DNA from: Paenibacillaceae bacterium UBA6304 | GTDB taxonomy: Bacteria > Bacillota > Bacilli > Paenibacillales > Paenibacillaceae | NCBI GenBank assembly: GCA_002439285.1 | Contig: DJTQ01000182.1 | Span: 1 to 14,453 of the forward strand | Reading direction: 5' to 3' | Length of the DNA stretch: 14,453 bases | In this document: piece after piece, positions 1 through 8,084 of the stretch | How the letters are laid out: the number at the start of each line of letters is the position of its first letter | Position numbering within the stretch: position 1 is the stretch's first letter | Program-made: the position numbers and the translations under genes | The notes under the pieces: model-generated | The model's input: the letters and a program-made list of their open reading frames with translations, nothing else | Told to the model about the DNA's origin: nothing | Database searches by the model: none

Positions 1-402
1 TAGCCCGGTTCCTTGGATCGAGTTCAAGATTAAACTGTTACTTTGCGAAAACAGGGGACTCTGGAAAAGGAAAAACACCAGCAGGGTGCCGTAGATGACC
101 GGTTCATGATGACTCAGAAAGACGAATTGCATCACAATCAGTGCCGCCGCGAGCGTGATGATTAGGATCAACCGGTTGTTGCGGAGCCGATCCGCCCAAT
201 AAGCCCAAAACGGGTTAGCGATCAGCGATACGACCGGCCCGCCCGCCAGGATGGCCCCGATCGCGATATTTGATACACCGAGATCCTTAAGATACAAAGC
301 GAAAAAGGTTCCGAAAATGGCCAATGCACCGTACAAAACAAAATTGAACACCTTCAACATCAGGTATGCATGGCGTTGAACCCCACCCGGACTTTCCAAC
401 AT
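1..402 (-). CDS. MFS transporter, N-terminal part (truncated by window edge)
   Basis: The frame is open from an ATG at 402 to the window edge and gives the first 134 residues of a membrane protein; the C-terminal part lies outside. About four hydrophobic helices are visible, around residues 12-38, 45-68, 78-96 and 101-118. The loop between helices 2 and 3 carries a D-R-x-R-x-x-R pattern (residues 71-77), as expected in the major facilitator superfamily. The overall look matches the LacY/nucleoside-symporter-like branch (MFS_1_like), so a proton-coupled sugar or related solute uptake role in the cytoplasmic membrane is likely; the substrate cannot be read. The start is supported by a GGAGGG ribosome-binding site 8 nt upstream. 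It lies 63 bp after the oxidoreductase gene on the same strand and is probably the third gene of the same catabolic operon. Confidence 0.8.
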   Translation of the reverse strand, partial: MLESPGGVQRHAYLMLKVFNFVLYGALAIFGTFFALYLKDLGVSNIAIGAILAGGPVVSLIANPFWAYWADRLRNNRLILIITLAAALIVMQFVFLSHHEPVIYGTLLVFFLFQSPLFSQSNSLILNSIQGTGL

Positions 403-465
403 ACGGACTGCCCTCCCTCTCCACATCAAAATCTCTCTATGTTCACCTCGTAGCTATTTTGATTC

Positions 466-1593
466 TTATAAAGAAATGGAGCGAGAGACCGAATGTTGTT
501 GCACTTCTTCCGCCGTAACTTCGCGTCCCAGCTCATGGGAGAGGAACAATCCCTCGCTGATCAACATGGTATTTAAAGCAATCCGCGCTGTCGGCAGGAG
601 CGGTACATGGCCCGATAAAGCGGCGATCCAATGGTGCTGCGACGAAGCGTAGACATCCGGGTAAGGGCTGAGCCGCTGATGACGGAGTGCGGCTAGTTCC
701 AGATTCACTGTACAATCCATATCGAGATCCGCGATCGTCGTATGGTAGGAGAAACGATTCGGCTCCTTATCGGAGACCGCCCCGGAGAAGCGAATCCCGC
801 CTTCCGATCCGGCGAGTGCACTGCCTTCCAAGCCGCCAAGATGAAGGGACCAGGATTCGATAATATCCATGGTGATCCCTCCTTCCATTTTGACGAAGCC
901 GGCACCCATTTCCTCCACATTGAACCCGCTAGCCGCCCTGCGCTCCTCATCCATCGCCATCTCCTGATACACTTGTCCGGTGATCCGCTGTACCTGCGGA
1001 TTGCCAAGCAAATACAACATCCGGGAAATATGATAGACGCCCATATCATACAGGGCTCCTCCACCGGCCGTTTCTTTCCGTGTGAAAGAGGCGGTACCGT
1101 AACCGTCCACGAAAGGGCGATTCCGGCGCCGGAATCCTGTTGAGCGCGCATGATACAACTTGCCGAGTTTCCCTTCGTCTATAAGGCGTTTTGCTGCCCA
1201 GGTCTCCGTGTCGTATAATGTTCCGAGCTGAATATGCAGCATCCGGCCGTACCGTTCCGCATCTTCAACCATGCGAAGTCCGTCCGCATAGGAGCCAGCG
1301 ATCGGCTTCTCGCAATAGACATGTTTGCCTGCTTCCAAAGCCGCCGAGGTCACCGGCTGGTGCAGGTTGTTATGCAGGCATACATCCACGGCCGTTAGAT
1401 CCTCCTGTTCCAGAAGCTCGCGGAAATCACTGTACACCTTGGGAATTCCGTATTTCTTCGCCACCTGCCCAGCTTCATCAGCGTTGACGTCGCATACGGC
1501 AACCACCTGTGCTCCCGGAATGTTCATATATTGGTCCAGATGCATTTTTCCGATCTGTCCCGCACCTATAAGCCCGATTTTTATATTCTGCAT
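466..1593 (-). CDS. Gfo/Idh/MocA family NAD(P)-dependent oxidoreductase
   Basis: A 375-residue protein of normal length for this family of sugar, polyol and inositol dehydrogenases. The N-terminal Rossmann fold shows G-A-G-Q-I-G at residues 10-15 for the dinucleotide. E95-K96-P97 is the family's EKP motif, whose lysine is catalytic. D183-x-G185-x-x-H188 in the C-terminal domain matches the conserved substrate-site D-x-G-x-x-H pattern. The ATG at 1593 has an AGGAGG site 6 nt upstream. It follows the TIM-barrel gene by 36 bp on the same strand, and a transporter gene follows it, which suggests oxidation or reduction of an imported sugar or polyol. This family covers many substrates, so the exact reaction is unknown. 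Cytoplasmic; no signal peptide. Confidence 0.93.
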   Translation of the reverse strand: MQNIKIGLIGAGQIGKMHLDQYMNIPGAQVVAVCDVNADEAGQVAKKYGIPKVYSDFRELLEQEDLTAVDVCLHNNLHQPVTSAALEAGKHVYCEKPIAGSYADGLRMVEDAERYGRMLHIQLGTLYDTETWAAKRLIDEGKLGKLYHARSTGFRRRNRPFVDGYGTASFTRKETAGGGALYDMGVYHISRMLYLLGNPQVQRITGQVYQEMAMDEERRAASGFNVEEMGAGFVKMEGGITMDIIESWSLHLGGLEGSALAGSEGGIRFSGAVSDKEPNRFSYHTTIADLDMDCTVNLELAALRHQRLSPYPDVYASSQHHWIAALSGHVPLLPTARIALNTMLISEGLFLSHELGREVTAEEVQQHSVSRSISL

Positions 1594-1629
1594 ATTGTTC
1601 CTCCTGTTGGTCCCTGTTAATGTTATTGT

Positions 1630-2424
1630 TCAGGTGTCCGATTCAGCCAGACGTTTTTTTACTTGCGAAATGACATGCTCAATTTCAATATATGGATTAG
1701 ACGGCGGATTATATTCGATCGCCCAGTGACCGTCATAACCGTAACGCCGGAGCATCCGGACGGTCTCGGAAGCATTCTCCGATGCAGCGGTGTTGTAATC
1801 AAAATGAGTGTGAATGACCCAAGGAGCCACGATTTCATTGCCACGTTCACGGTCATCGTCCCAACGGTTCAAATGAACGAGAATCCCAAAATTCGTCTCA
1901 TCCACCGCTTGTGCGATCCGGGCCAATTGCTTCGGCATAAGGGACGGGCCCATGTGATTTTCAAGGCCGACTTTTATCCCGTAATCGCTGCAAATCCGGC
2001 AATACTCCCGGTACTTGGTGACGATCCAATCAAACGCTTCTTCCGAAAAATCATGCTCATCGTAGCCCCCAGTATCGATTCGGACACTGTCAGCCCCCAA
2101 AAGGACCGCCGCCTTTATATGAGCCAGGGCATTCTGATAAAGCGCTTCCCGCATTTCGGGATCCGGGTCCCAGAGATGAGCCGTGTCCACCGCAAGATTG
2201 ATCAGCCTCAATTCTCTCTCATCCAGTGCTTCCCGGACTTTACGCAAGTAGCTGTCATCCGCCAAGGTAAGAAGCGGTGTTGTACGTTCTGCAATCTGGG
2301 CGTTCCACAAATCGACCGCATCCAGCCTGTAACGGTATTTAACCGTTTCCAAATAGCCGAACACATCCATTTTTCCTTCCAAAAATAATGAATTGAACGA
2401 ATAGCCACCCAACGAAATTTTCAT
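1630..2424 (-). CDS. sugar phosphate isomerase/epimerase family protein (xylose isomerase-like TIM barrel)
   Basis: A 264-residue protein of the AP endonuclease 2 / xylose isomerase-like TIM-barrel family (PF01261), which includes sugar isomerases, epimerases and inosose dehydratases. Likely metal ligands are visible: E155 in GLENH, H205/H207 in HTHFD and E237 in WAIEYNP. The strand ILVHLNRW around 181-188 has His184 at a position often taken by Asp in relatives. The start at 2424 is chosen because AGGAGGG lies 6 nt upstream. The same frame is open further, to a TTG at 2505, but that TTG is the first half of the -35 box of the promoter at 2477-2505, so the longer form is not credible. First gene of the likely operon with the oxidoreductase and MFS transporter. 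It probably converts a keto or aldo sugar in a catabolic route; the substrate is unknown. Confidence 0.88.
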   Translation of the reverse strand: MKISLGGYSFNSLFLEGKMDVFGYLETVKYRYRLDAVDLWNAQIAERTTPLLTLADDSYLRKVREALDERELRLINLAVDTAHLWDPDPEMREALYQNALAHIKAAVLLGADSVRIDTGGYDEHDFSEEAFDWIVTKYREYCRICSDYGIKVGLENHMGPSLMPKQLARIAQAVDETNFGILVHLNRWDDDRERGNEIVAPWVIHTHFDYNTAASENASETVRMLRRYGYDGHWAIEYNPPSNPYIEIEHVISQVKKRLAESDT

Positions 2425-2430
2425 GGGTTT

Positions 2431-2437
2431 CCCTCCT
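2431..2437 (-). promoter_or_regulatory. ribosome-binding site fixing the TIM-barrel gene start
   Basis: AGGAGGG read on the minus strand, 6 nt before the ATG at 2424. It decides against the in-frame TTG 81 bp upstream. Confidence 0.85.
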
Positions 2438-2441
2438 AAAT

Positions 2442-2471
2442 AATTAATTATTTCGATGGAAAAATTAATTA
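2442..2471. repeat. 9-bp direct repeat AATTAATTA, possible operator
   Basis: AATTAATTA occurs at 2442-2450 and again at 2463-2471, 21 bp apart, about two turns of the helix. The core TTAATTAA is itself palindromic, so the copies are also inverted repeats. The pair spans roughly +1 to +30 of the transcript expected from the promoter at 2477-2505, and the ribosome-binding site begins a few bases later. The position suits a repressor roadblock, but no known regulator consensus was recognised, and AT-rich leader sequence could give this by chance. Confidence 0.4.
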
Positions 2472-2476
2472 CCTTC

Positions 2477-2505
2477 AACATAATATGTTTAACTATCACT
2501 GTCAA
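2477..2505 (-). promoter_or_regulatory. sigma-A promoter for the sugar-catabolism operon
   Basis: On the minus strand a perfect -35 box TTGACA (2500-2505) is followed after 17 bp by TATGTT (2477-2482), which matches TATAAT at four positions. The expected start of transcription is near 2470, about 45 nt before the ATG of the TIM-barrel gene. It lies just after the terminator at 2532-2559 of the preceding genes, so the operon starts freshly here. Confidence 0.75.
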
Positions 2506-2527
2506 GAATTACGTTGACCCGTTCAGA

Positions 2528-2559
2528 ACAAAAGCCGCCGGGTACGGCCCCGGCGGCTT
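2528..2559 (-). terminator. GC-rich hairpin terminator after the YfhD-family gene
   Basis: A perfect 11-bp inverted repeat, AAGCCGCCGGG (2532-2542) and CCCGGCGGCTT (2549-2559), has a 6-nt loop. Read on the minus strand it is followed by a short T-rich stretch (TTTTGTTC across the stem end). The plus-strand side has no T run, so it acts leftwards, ending the two small minus-strand genes and insulating them from the sugar operon. Confidence 0.75.
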
Positions 2560-2620
2560 GATGGAGAGATTATATGGAGTTTCGTAAATTTAAACGATCT
2601 ATGTTATTGTGCACCGAGGT

Positions 2621-2812
2621 TCATCGTCCAGGCCAGGAACTATGCTGTCCTTGTTGCCGAGCGTCGGCCCGTTCGCTGCGTTCAAGCGCTTCCCAATCTT
2701 CCTGATCCGCGAGTTCATCAGAGAATTCAACGTCCTCGTTATGTCCGATGGAAATGCGGGATGATGGGCTTGATCGTCTTTTGGTAATACGGTCCGGATT
2801 CGATTCATTCAT
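2621..2812 (-). CDS. YfhD family small protein
   Basis: A 63-residue, highly charged protein. The stretch DVEFSDELADQEDWEALER followed by a short A-D-A-R-Q-Q tail matches my recollection of the YfhD-like family of short Bacillales proteins, whose function is not established. There is no membrane segment or signal peptide, and it is probably flexible and cytoplasmic. The ATG at 2812 is preceded by AAGGAG about 11 nt upstream, rather long spacing but the only good site. A second ATG 4 bp downstream opens another frame without family resemblance. The gene follows the unknown 122-residue gene by 50 bp and ends before the hairpin at 2532-2559, so the two are probably co-transcribed. Confidence 0.75.
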   Translation of the reverse strand: MNESNPDRITKRRSSPSSRISIGHNEDVEFSDELADQEDWEALERSERADARQQGQHSSWPGR

Positions 2813-2862
2813 AAACAGTCAGTCTCCTTCCATGAATTACAGATTTTTAACAGAATTTCTAG

Positions 2863-3231
2863 TTACAAAAGCCCGCCGGCTTCCTCAACGATTCGGAGCG
2901 CTTGATGGTGAATCCCTTCATCGACGATAGCCGTTAGCAATATGTCATGACCGGTTGGACCTCCTTGACCGCCATGACTCATTCCGCTGGCCGCCGGGTC
3001 CGCCGCAGCCAAGATCCCTGCCGAGGTATTGGTTATCGCCGCATCCTGGGTAATTGCCGCCAGGCTGCTCACCTTCCCCGTGATCGGATTCATCGGGTCA
3101 TATCCTTCGCCGGCGTAACGGCTGAAACGGTCAACCGATACCTCAATAGCCCGCAATGCGTTAAGCTTTTTAGCTACGCCATCGGCTTCCTCCGGGCTTT
3201 TAAAATACGCCAAAATATTCTTTTCACCCAA
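2863..3231 (-). CDS. hypothetical protein, possible stress-protein-like alpha/beta domain
   Basis: A 122-residue protein that I do not recognise with certainty. It has an N-terminal beta-alpha-beta-like part (ILAYFKSPEEADGVAKKLN, then a strand IEVSVDRF), a middle rich in Ala, Thr, Gly and Ser (about residues 55-90) with MSHGGQGGPTGHD, and a final strand plus helix (ILLTAIVDEG then ALRIVEEAG). The two ends together look like a ferredoxin-type fold split by a flexible loop, loosely resembling YflT/general-stress-17M proteins; that assignment is weak. The start is TTG at 3231: an in-frame TAG stands 21 bp upstream, and AGGGG lies 6 nt before the TTG. No membrane segment. Probably shares a transcript with the YfhD-family gene. 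Confidence 0.7.
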   Translation of the reverse strand: MGEKNILAYFKSPEEADGVAKKLNALRAIEVSVDRFSRYAGEGYDPMNPITGKVSSLAAITQDAAITNTSAGILAAADPAASGMSHGGQGGPTGHDILLTAIVDEGIHHQALRIVEEAGGLL

Positions 3232-3421
3232 TTTCTTCCCCTGCCTTTCCTAGCTGAAGCGTAAACCGGAACCTCTTCGGAGCGGTTCTTTCGAATAGAA
3301 TGCGATCTTTCACTCAAATTTATTCCGAGTTCCTTTAAAATTTGAAACGTTACAGCGGCTAGTCCGTATTACCTGTATAGCATTAGATCATACTAACATT
3401 CATAGGAGGGCAATTACTTCA

Positions 3422-3865
3422 ATGCTAAAGAAATTAACGATGGTTGTGATGGCGTTTACACTGATTTTCGCCTTCACTTCGCCAAATCTGGTAGATGCAA
3501 AACGCGGCGGCGGATTTAAATCCGGCCCACGCTCGTACACACCGGCACCTAAGAAATCGACAACCAGCGATTATCAGAAGTCCGGCGACACTTCGGGCAC
3601 GAAGAAATCCGGTGCCACCACAGGAAACAATTCCAAACGCGGATTCTTTAGCGGCGGAAGTTTCATGAAGGGCCTCATGCTCGGCGGTTTGGCCGGCATG
3701 CTCTTCGGCGGATTATTCGGAGGAATGGGCTTCTTTGGCAACCTGCTCGGTCTCGCAGTAAATCTGCTTGCCATATATGCGATTATCGCCGTTGTCGTCT
3801 GGCTGTTCCGGCGCTTTAAGAAGCGACCTCAGCAGGATGATTACCACCGCGGAGGACGATATTAA
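3422..3865 (+). CDS. hypothetical secreted/membrane protein, glycine-rich
   Basis: A 147-residue protein with an N-terminal signal-like segment (KK, then a hydrophobic run about residues 6-25, ending VDA-K). A basic, Gly/Ser/Thr/Lys-rich low-complexity part follows (about 27-82). Then comes a glycine-rich hydrophobic region (about 84-105) and a strongly hydrophobic helix (about 106-128) before a basic, charged tail ending RGGRY. It is therefore probably a small cytoplasmic-membrane protein with an outside loop. The layout recalls the N-terminal part of Tim44-like bacterial membrane proteins, but the Tim44 domain is absent. The ATG at 3422 follows AGGAGGG with 11 nt spacing. The next gene starts 3 bp after its stop, so the two are likely translated together. 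Function unknown. Confidence 0.75.
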   Translation: MLKKLTMVVMAFTLIFAFTSPNLVDAKRGGGFKSGPRSYTPAPKKSTTSDYQKSGDTSGTKKSGATTGNNSKRGFFSGGSFMKGLMLGGLAGMLFGGLFGGMGFFGNLLGLAVNLLAIYAIIAVVVWLFRRFKKRPQQDDYHRGGRY

Positions 3866-3868
3866 GCT

Positions 3869-4147
3869 ATGGTTCTGAGTATGGACGAAATTATTAACGC
3901 AATATGCATTCATACCGCTGAGCGGACAGGACTCCGTCCTACCGACGTTCAAGTGGAGCTTAGCTGGGATGAAGACACCGGCTATACCGGAGAAATTTGG
4001 GCGGGCGGCAGAAGCAGATATATCGTCGAATCCAATATTCTGGAAGCGATTATGCAATATGTGCACAAAGAATACGGTATCCGCGCTTTCCGCGATGATA
4101 TCTCGCTGGATCTGGATGAGGAGATCACCGCATTAGTCCGGCAGTAA
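3869..4147 (+). CDS. DUF2653 (YxcD-like) family protein
   Basis: A 92-residue acidic protein resembling the DUF2653/YxcD family of Bacillales (PF10850). Matching features are the N-terminal helix DEIINAICIHTAE, the strand VQVELSWDED, the segment IWAGGRSRYIVE, and the C-terminal part YGIRAFRDDISLDLDEEI. No function is known for the family; no signal or membrane segment. The start at 3869 is preceded by GGAGG about 13 nt upstream. A second in-frame ATG at 3881 has no site of its own but cannot be excluded. It follows the membrane-protein gene by 3 bp and ends before the shared terminator with dnaJ. The tight pairing suggests the two proteins may act together, which is inference. Confidence 0.82.
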   Translation: MVLSMDEIINAICIHTAERTGLRPTDVQVELSWDEDTGYTGEIWAGGRSRYIVESNILEAIMQYVHKEYGIRAFRDDISLDLDEEITALVRQ

Positions 4148-4170
4148 AGCTCATTAGAATTTCTTGCAAC

Positions 4171-4216
4171 AAAAAAAGCAGCAGTTCGAAGGTTCTCCTT
4201 CAACTGCTGCTTTTTT
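4171..4216. terminator. bidirectional terminator between the DUF2653 gene and dnaJ
   Basis: GCAGCAGTT-C-GAAGG pairs with CCTTC-AACTGCTGC around a TTCT loop, with one bulged C. The stem is flanked by a run of seven A on the left and six T on the right, so it works as an intrinsic terminator in both directions. It ends the plus-strand pair and the minus-strand dnaJ transcript, whose stop codon is 10 bp away. Confidence 0.92.
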
Positions 4217-4225
4217 CTATTTTGA

Positions 4226-5353
4226 TTAATCGCCACGGAACGCCCGTTTCATCCGGTCGAAGAATGACTGTTCATGCTCATGCGTATGCTCACCATCGAG
4301 CGCCGCGAACTGACGCATTAATTCTTTTTGTTCATCGCTCAGCTTGCTCGGTGTCACAACGACAACTTTAATATGCTGATCGCCTTGTCCGATACCGCGA
4401 AGCTTCGGTACCCCTTTGCCTTTGAGCCGGAAATAAGTTCCCGTTTGCGTACCTGCAGGAATCTTCAGTTTTACCTTTTCCGTTAAAGTCGGGATTTCGA
4501 TCTCATCACCAAGCGCCGCCTGCGCAAATGTCAGAGGCACCTCGCAATAAATATCATCACCTTCACGCTCGAAGAAATCATGAGATTTCACGCGGATGAC
4601 AATATACAGATCGCCCGCAGGTCCCCCGCGCAATCCGCCTTCGCCTTCGCCGGACATCCGGAGCTGGGCACCGTCGTCTACACCGGCAGGAATACGTACG
4701 TGGATCTTCCGCTGCTTCTTCACATTGCCGCTGCCTGAGCAGGTAGGGCATTTTTCCTTAATGATTTGGCCTTTACCACCGCAATTGCTGCAGGCCCGGC
4801 GATTGACCATCCGGCCAAACGGCGTGTTCTGCACGACTTCCTGTTGTCCGGAACCGTGGCAAACCGAGCAAGTTTCCGGCTTGGTCCCGGGTTTGGCACC
4901 CGAGCCAAAGCAGGTATCGCAATTTTCGGTCCGCGGGATCGTAATGTCGCTTTCTTTACCGAACACCGCTTCCTTAAACTCGATCGTCATCGTATACTGC
5001 AGATCATTTCCCCGCTGCGGAGCATTCGGATCCCGACGGCCACCGCCGCCACCTCCGAAAAACATATCGAAAATATCGCCGAAACCGCCGAAATCACCGC
5101 CGCCGGAAAAGCCTCCGCCCATTCCCTGGTTCGGATCGATATGTCCATATTGATCATAACGGGCACGTTTGCCCGAATCGCTCAGAACATCATAGGCTTC
5201 CTTAACTTCCTTAAACTTGGTCTCCGCATCATCCGCTTTGTTCACATCCGGGTGATATTGACGCGCCAGTTTGCGGTAAGCTTTCTTGATCTCTTCATCC
5301 GAAGCGCTCTTGCCTAGGCCCAGCACTTCGTAATAGTCCCGTTTATCAGCCAT
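4226..5353 (-). CDS. dnaJ: chaperone protein DnaJ (Hsp40)
   Basis: A 375-residue type I DnaJ, complete. The J domain (about 1-70) carries the H34-P35-D36 tripeptide that stimulates the DnaK ATPase. A Gly/Phe-rich region follows (about 78-106). Four C-x-x-C-x-G-x-G zinc repeats start at Cys145, Cys162, Cys188 and Cys202. The C-terminal substrate-binding domains follow. It delivers unfolded proteins to DnaK in the cytoplasm. The start ATGGCTGAT at 5353 is chosen by family alignment; a G-rich sequence (GGGGGTGG) stands just upstream. The frame is open for 37 more codons into the dnaK spacer, but these encode no DnaJ-like sequence. Last gene of the hrcA operon, 156 bp after dnaK, with a structured spacer, and directly followed by a terminator. 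Confidence 0.98.
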   Translation of the reverse strand: MADKRDYYEVLGLGKSASDEEIKKAYRKLARQYHPDVNKADDAETKFKEVKEAYDVLSDSGKRARYDQYGHIDPNQGMGGGFSGGGDFGGFGDIFDMFFGGGGGGRRDPNAPQRGNDLQYTMTIEFKEAVFGKESDITIPRTENCDTCFGSGAKPGTKPETCSVCHGSGQQEVVQNTPFGRMVNRRACSNCGGKGQIIKEKCPTCSGSGNVKKQRKIHVRIPAGVDDGAQLRMSGEGEGGLRGGPAGDLYIVIRVKSHDFFEREGDDIYCEVPLTFAQAALGDEIEIPTLTEKVKLKIPAGTQTGTYFRLKGKGVPKLRGIGQGDQHIKVVVVTPSKLSDEQKELMRQFAALDGEHTHEHEQSFFDRMKRAFRGD

Positions 5354-5384
5354 CCTTCCACCCCCGTTATGACTTGTTTGGCGT

Positions 5385-5411
5385 GCCGGAGGAACTCCTC
5401 CTAAATCCGGC
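5385..5411 (-). other. hairpin burying an unused Shine-Dalgarno sequence in the dnaK-dnaJ spacer
   Basis: GCCGGA (5385-5390) pairs with TCCGGC (5406-5411), and alternatively GGAGG (5388-5392) pairs with CCTCC (5397-5401). Read on the minus strand the inside contains AGGAGG, an ideal ribosome-binding site, but no start codon lies 4-12 nt downstream and the dnaJ ATG is about 43 nt away. It may be an RNA structure affecting processing or dnaJ translation; this is inference. Confidence 0.45.
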
Positions 5412-5412
5412 A

Positions 5413-5451
5413 AAAGGAAAGTCAAAGCACGGAAACAGCCCGCACTTTGAC
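5413..5451 (-). terminator. possible attenuator/terminator hairpin between dnaK and dnaJ
   Basis: GTCAAAGCACGG (5421-5432) pairs over 12 positions, including two G-U-type pairs in the RNA, with CCGCACTTTGAC (5440-5451) around a 7-nt loop. On the minus strand the stem is followed by TTTCCTTTT, an interrupted T run. This would end a share of transcripts after dnaK or protect the 3' end of a dnaK message, lowering dnaJ relative to dnaK. The T run is imperfect, so full termination is unlikely. Confidence 0.55.
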
Positions 5452-5509
5452 CTTCCCAGTTCACCTAAGTCTATTCACCGGCCTTGCGACCTGTGATTTA
5501 GCTTCGTTC

Positions 5510-7369
<1,860 letters not shown>

Positions 7370-7411
7370 TTAATTGGTTGCTGTATCAAGATTTCTGTTT
7401 TGTTTGGTCCA

Positions 7412-8017
7412 TTAACCGCTGACTTTAACCATTGCCGGACGAAGCACTTTGTCCTTCAGCAGGTAACCCTTCTGAACTTCCTCGACAACCGTGCCTTCTT
7501 CATACTCATCGCTCTCCACCTGCATGATAGCTTGATGGAATTCGGGATTAAACGGTGTACCAACGGACTCCATCGGGGTCAGGCCTTCCGCTTTTAAAAT
7601 TCCTTCAAGCTGACGGAAGATCATTTCAACCCCTTTGGTATAAGAAGAAATGTCCGCGTTCTCCGTCGCCGTACCCAGTGCCCGTTCAAAGTTATCAATG
7701 ACCGGCAGCAATTCGGTGATGAGTTTGGCGGAAGCATATTTGCCCAGTTCTTCCTTCTCCTTTACCGTACGGCGGCGAAAATTATCAAAATCGGCCTGTG
7801 TGCGGAGCAAACGCTGTTTGTGATCCTCCGCTTCAGCCCGCAACTGGTCCAGCTCGGCTTGCCCTTCAGATACAATCTCCTGATTTTGCTGACCTTCTTC
7901 TACGGACACCTCCGGCTCTTCCACCCGGTTTTGGTCCTGATTCTCAGCACCATTCATATTTAGCTCTTCTTCCACACCCGTTTGGATGTTATCCTGAATC
8001 GGCTCTTGTTTTTTCAA
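7412..8017 (-). CDS. grpE: nucleotide exchange factor GrpE
   Basis: A 201-residue GrpE. An acidic, Glu/Gln-rich N-terminal tail (about 1-55) leads into the long helical dimer region (about 55-110: ELDQLRAEAEDHKQRLLRTQ onwards). The C-terminal beta domain has the family signature beginning FNPEFHQAIMQV and ends LRPAMVKVSG. It releases ADP from DnaK. The start is a TTG at 8017, supported by an ideal ribosome-binding site AAGGAGGTGA 4 nt upstream of it (7 nt from the AGGAGG core); no in-frame ATG lies nearby. It follows hrcA by 67 bp. Confidence 0.97.
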   Translation of the reverse strand: MKKQEPIQDNIQTGVEEELNMNGAENQDQNRVEEPEVSVEEGQQNQEIVSEGQAELDQLRAEAEDHKQRLLRTQADFDNFRRRTVKEKEELGKYASAKLITELLPVIDNFERALGTATENADISSYTKGVEMIFRQLEGILKAEGLTPMESVGTPFNPEFHQAIMQVESDEYEEGTVVEEVQKGYLLKDKVLRPAMVKVSG

Positions 8018-8021
8018 GATG

Positions 8022-8031
8022 TCACCTCCTT
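8022..8031 (-). promoter_or_regulatory. strong ribosome-binding site paired with the grpE TTG start
   Basis: AAGGAGGTGA on the minus strand is a near-perfect complement to the 16S rRNA 3' end and stands just before the TTG at 8017. It fixes the unusual start codon. Confidence 0.88.
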
Positions 8032-8084
8032 AACAGTAAATATTGCTAGGTTTCCTGTTACACTTCGTTTGCTCATTTTCATTA

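Noticed and set aside
1663..2388. A 241-codon plus-strand frame opposite the TIM-barrel gene
   Set aside because: No family features, no ribosome-binding site, and it is wholly antisense to a well-supported enzyme gene.
2425..2505. N-terminal extension of the TIM-barrel protein from a TTG at 2505
   Set aside because: The TTG is part of the -35 box TTGACA, and the ATG at 2424 has a perfect ribosome-binding site and a family-like N-terminus.
3315..3344. CAAATTT / AAATTTG inverted repeat in the divergent spacer
   Set aside because: Seven AT-rich base pairs with a 16-nt gap in an AT-rich region; no clear link to a promoter on either side.
3345..3421. Possible promoter for the plus-strand pair (TTGAAA near 3341 with CGTATT or TATTAC)
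   Set aside because: Spacing and -10 match are poor for each combination tried, so no call is made.
5354..5464. 37-codon N-terminal extension of DnaJ
   Set aside because: DnaJ proteins begin at the J domain; the extension runs through two hairpins and has no family similarity.
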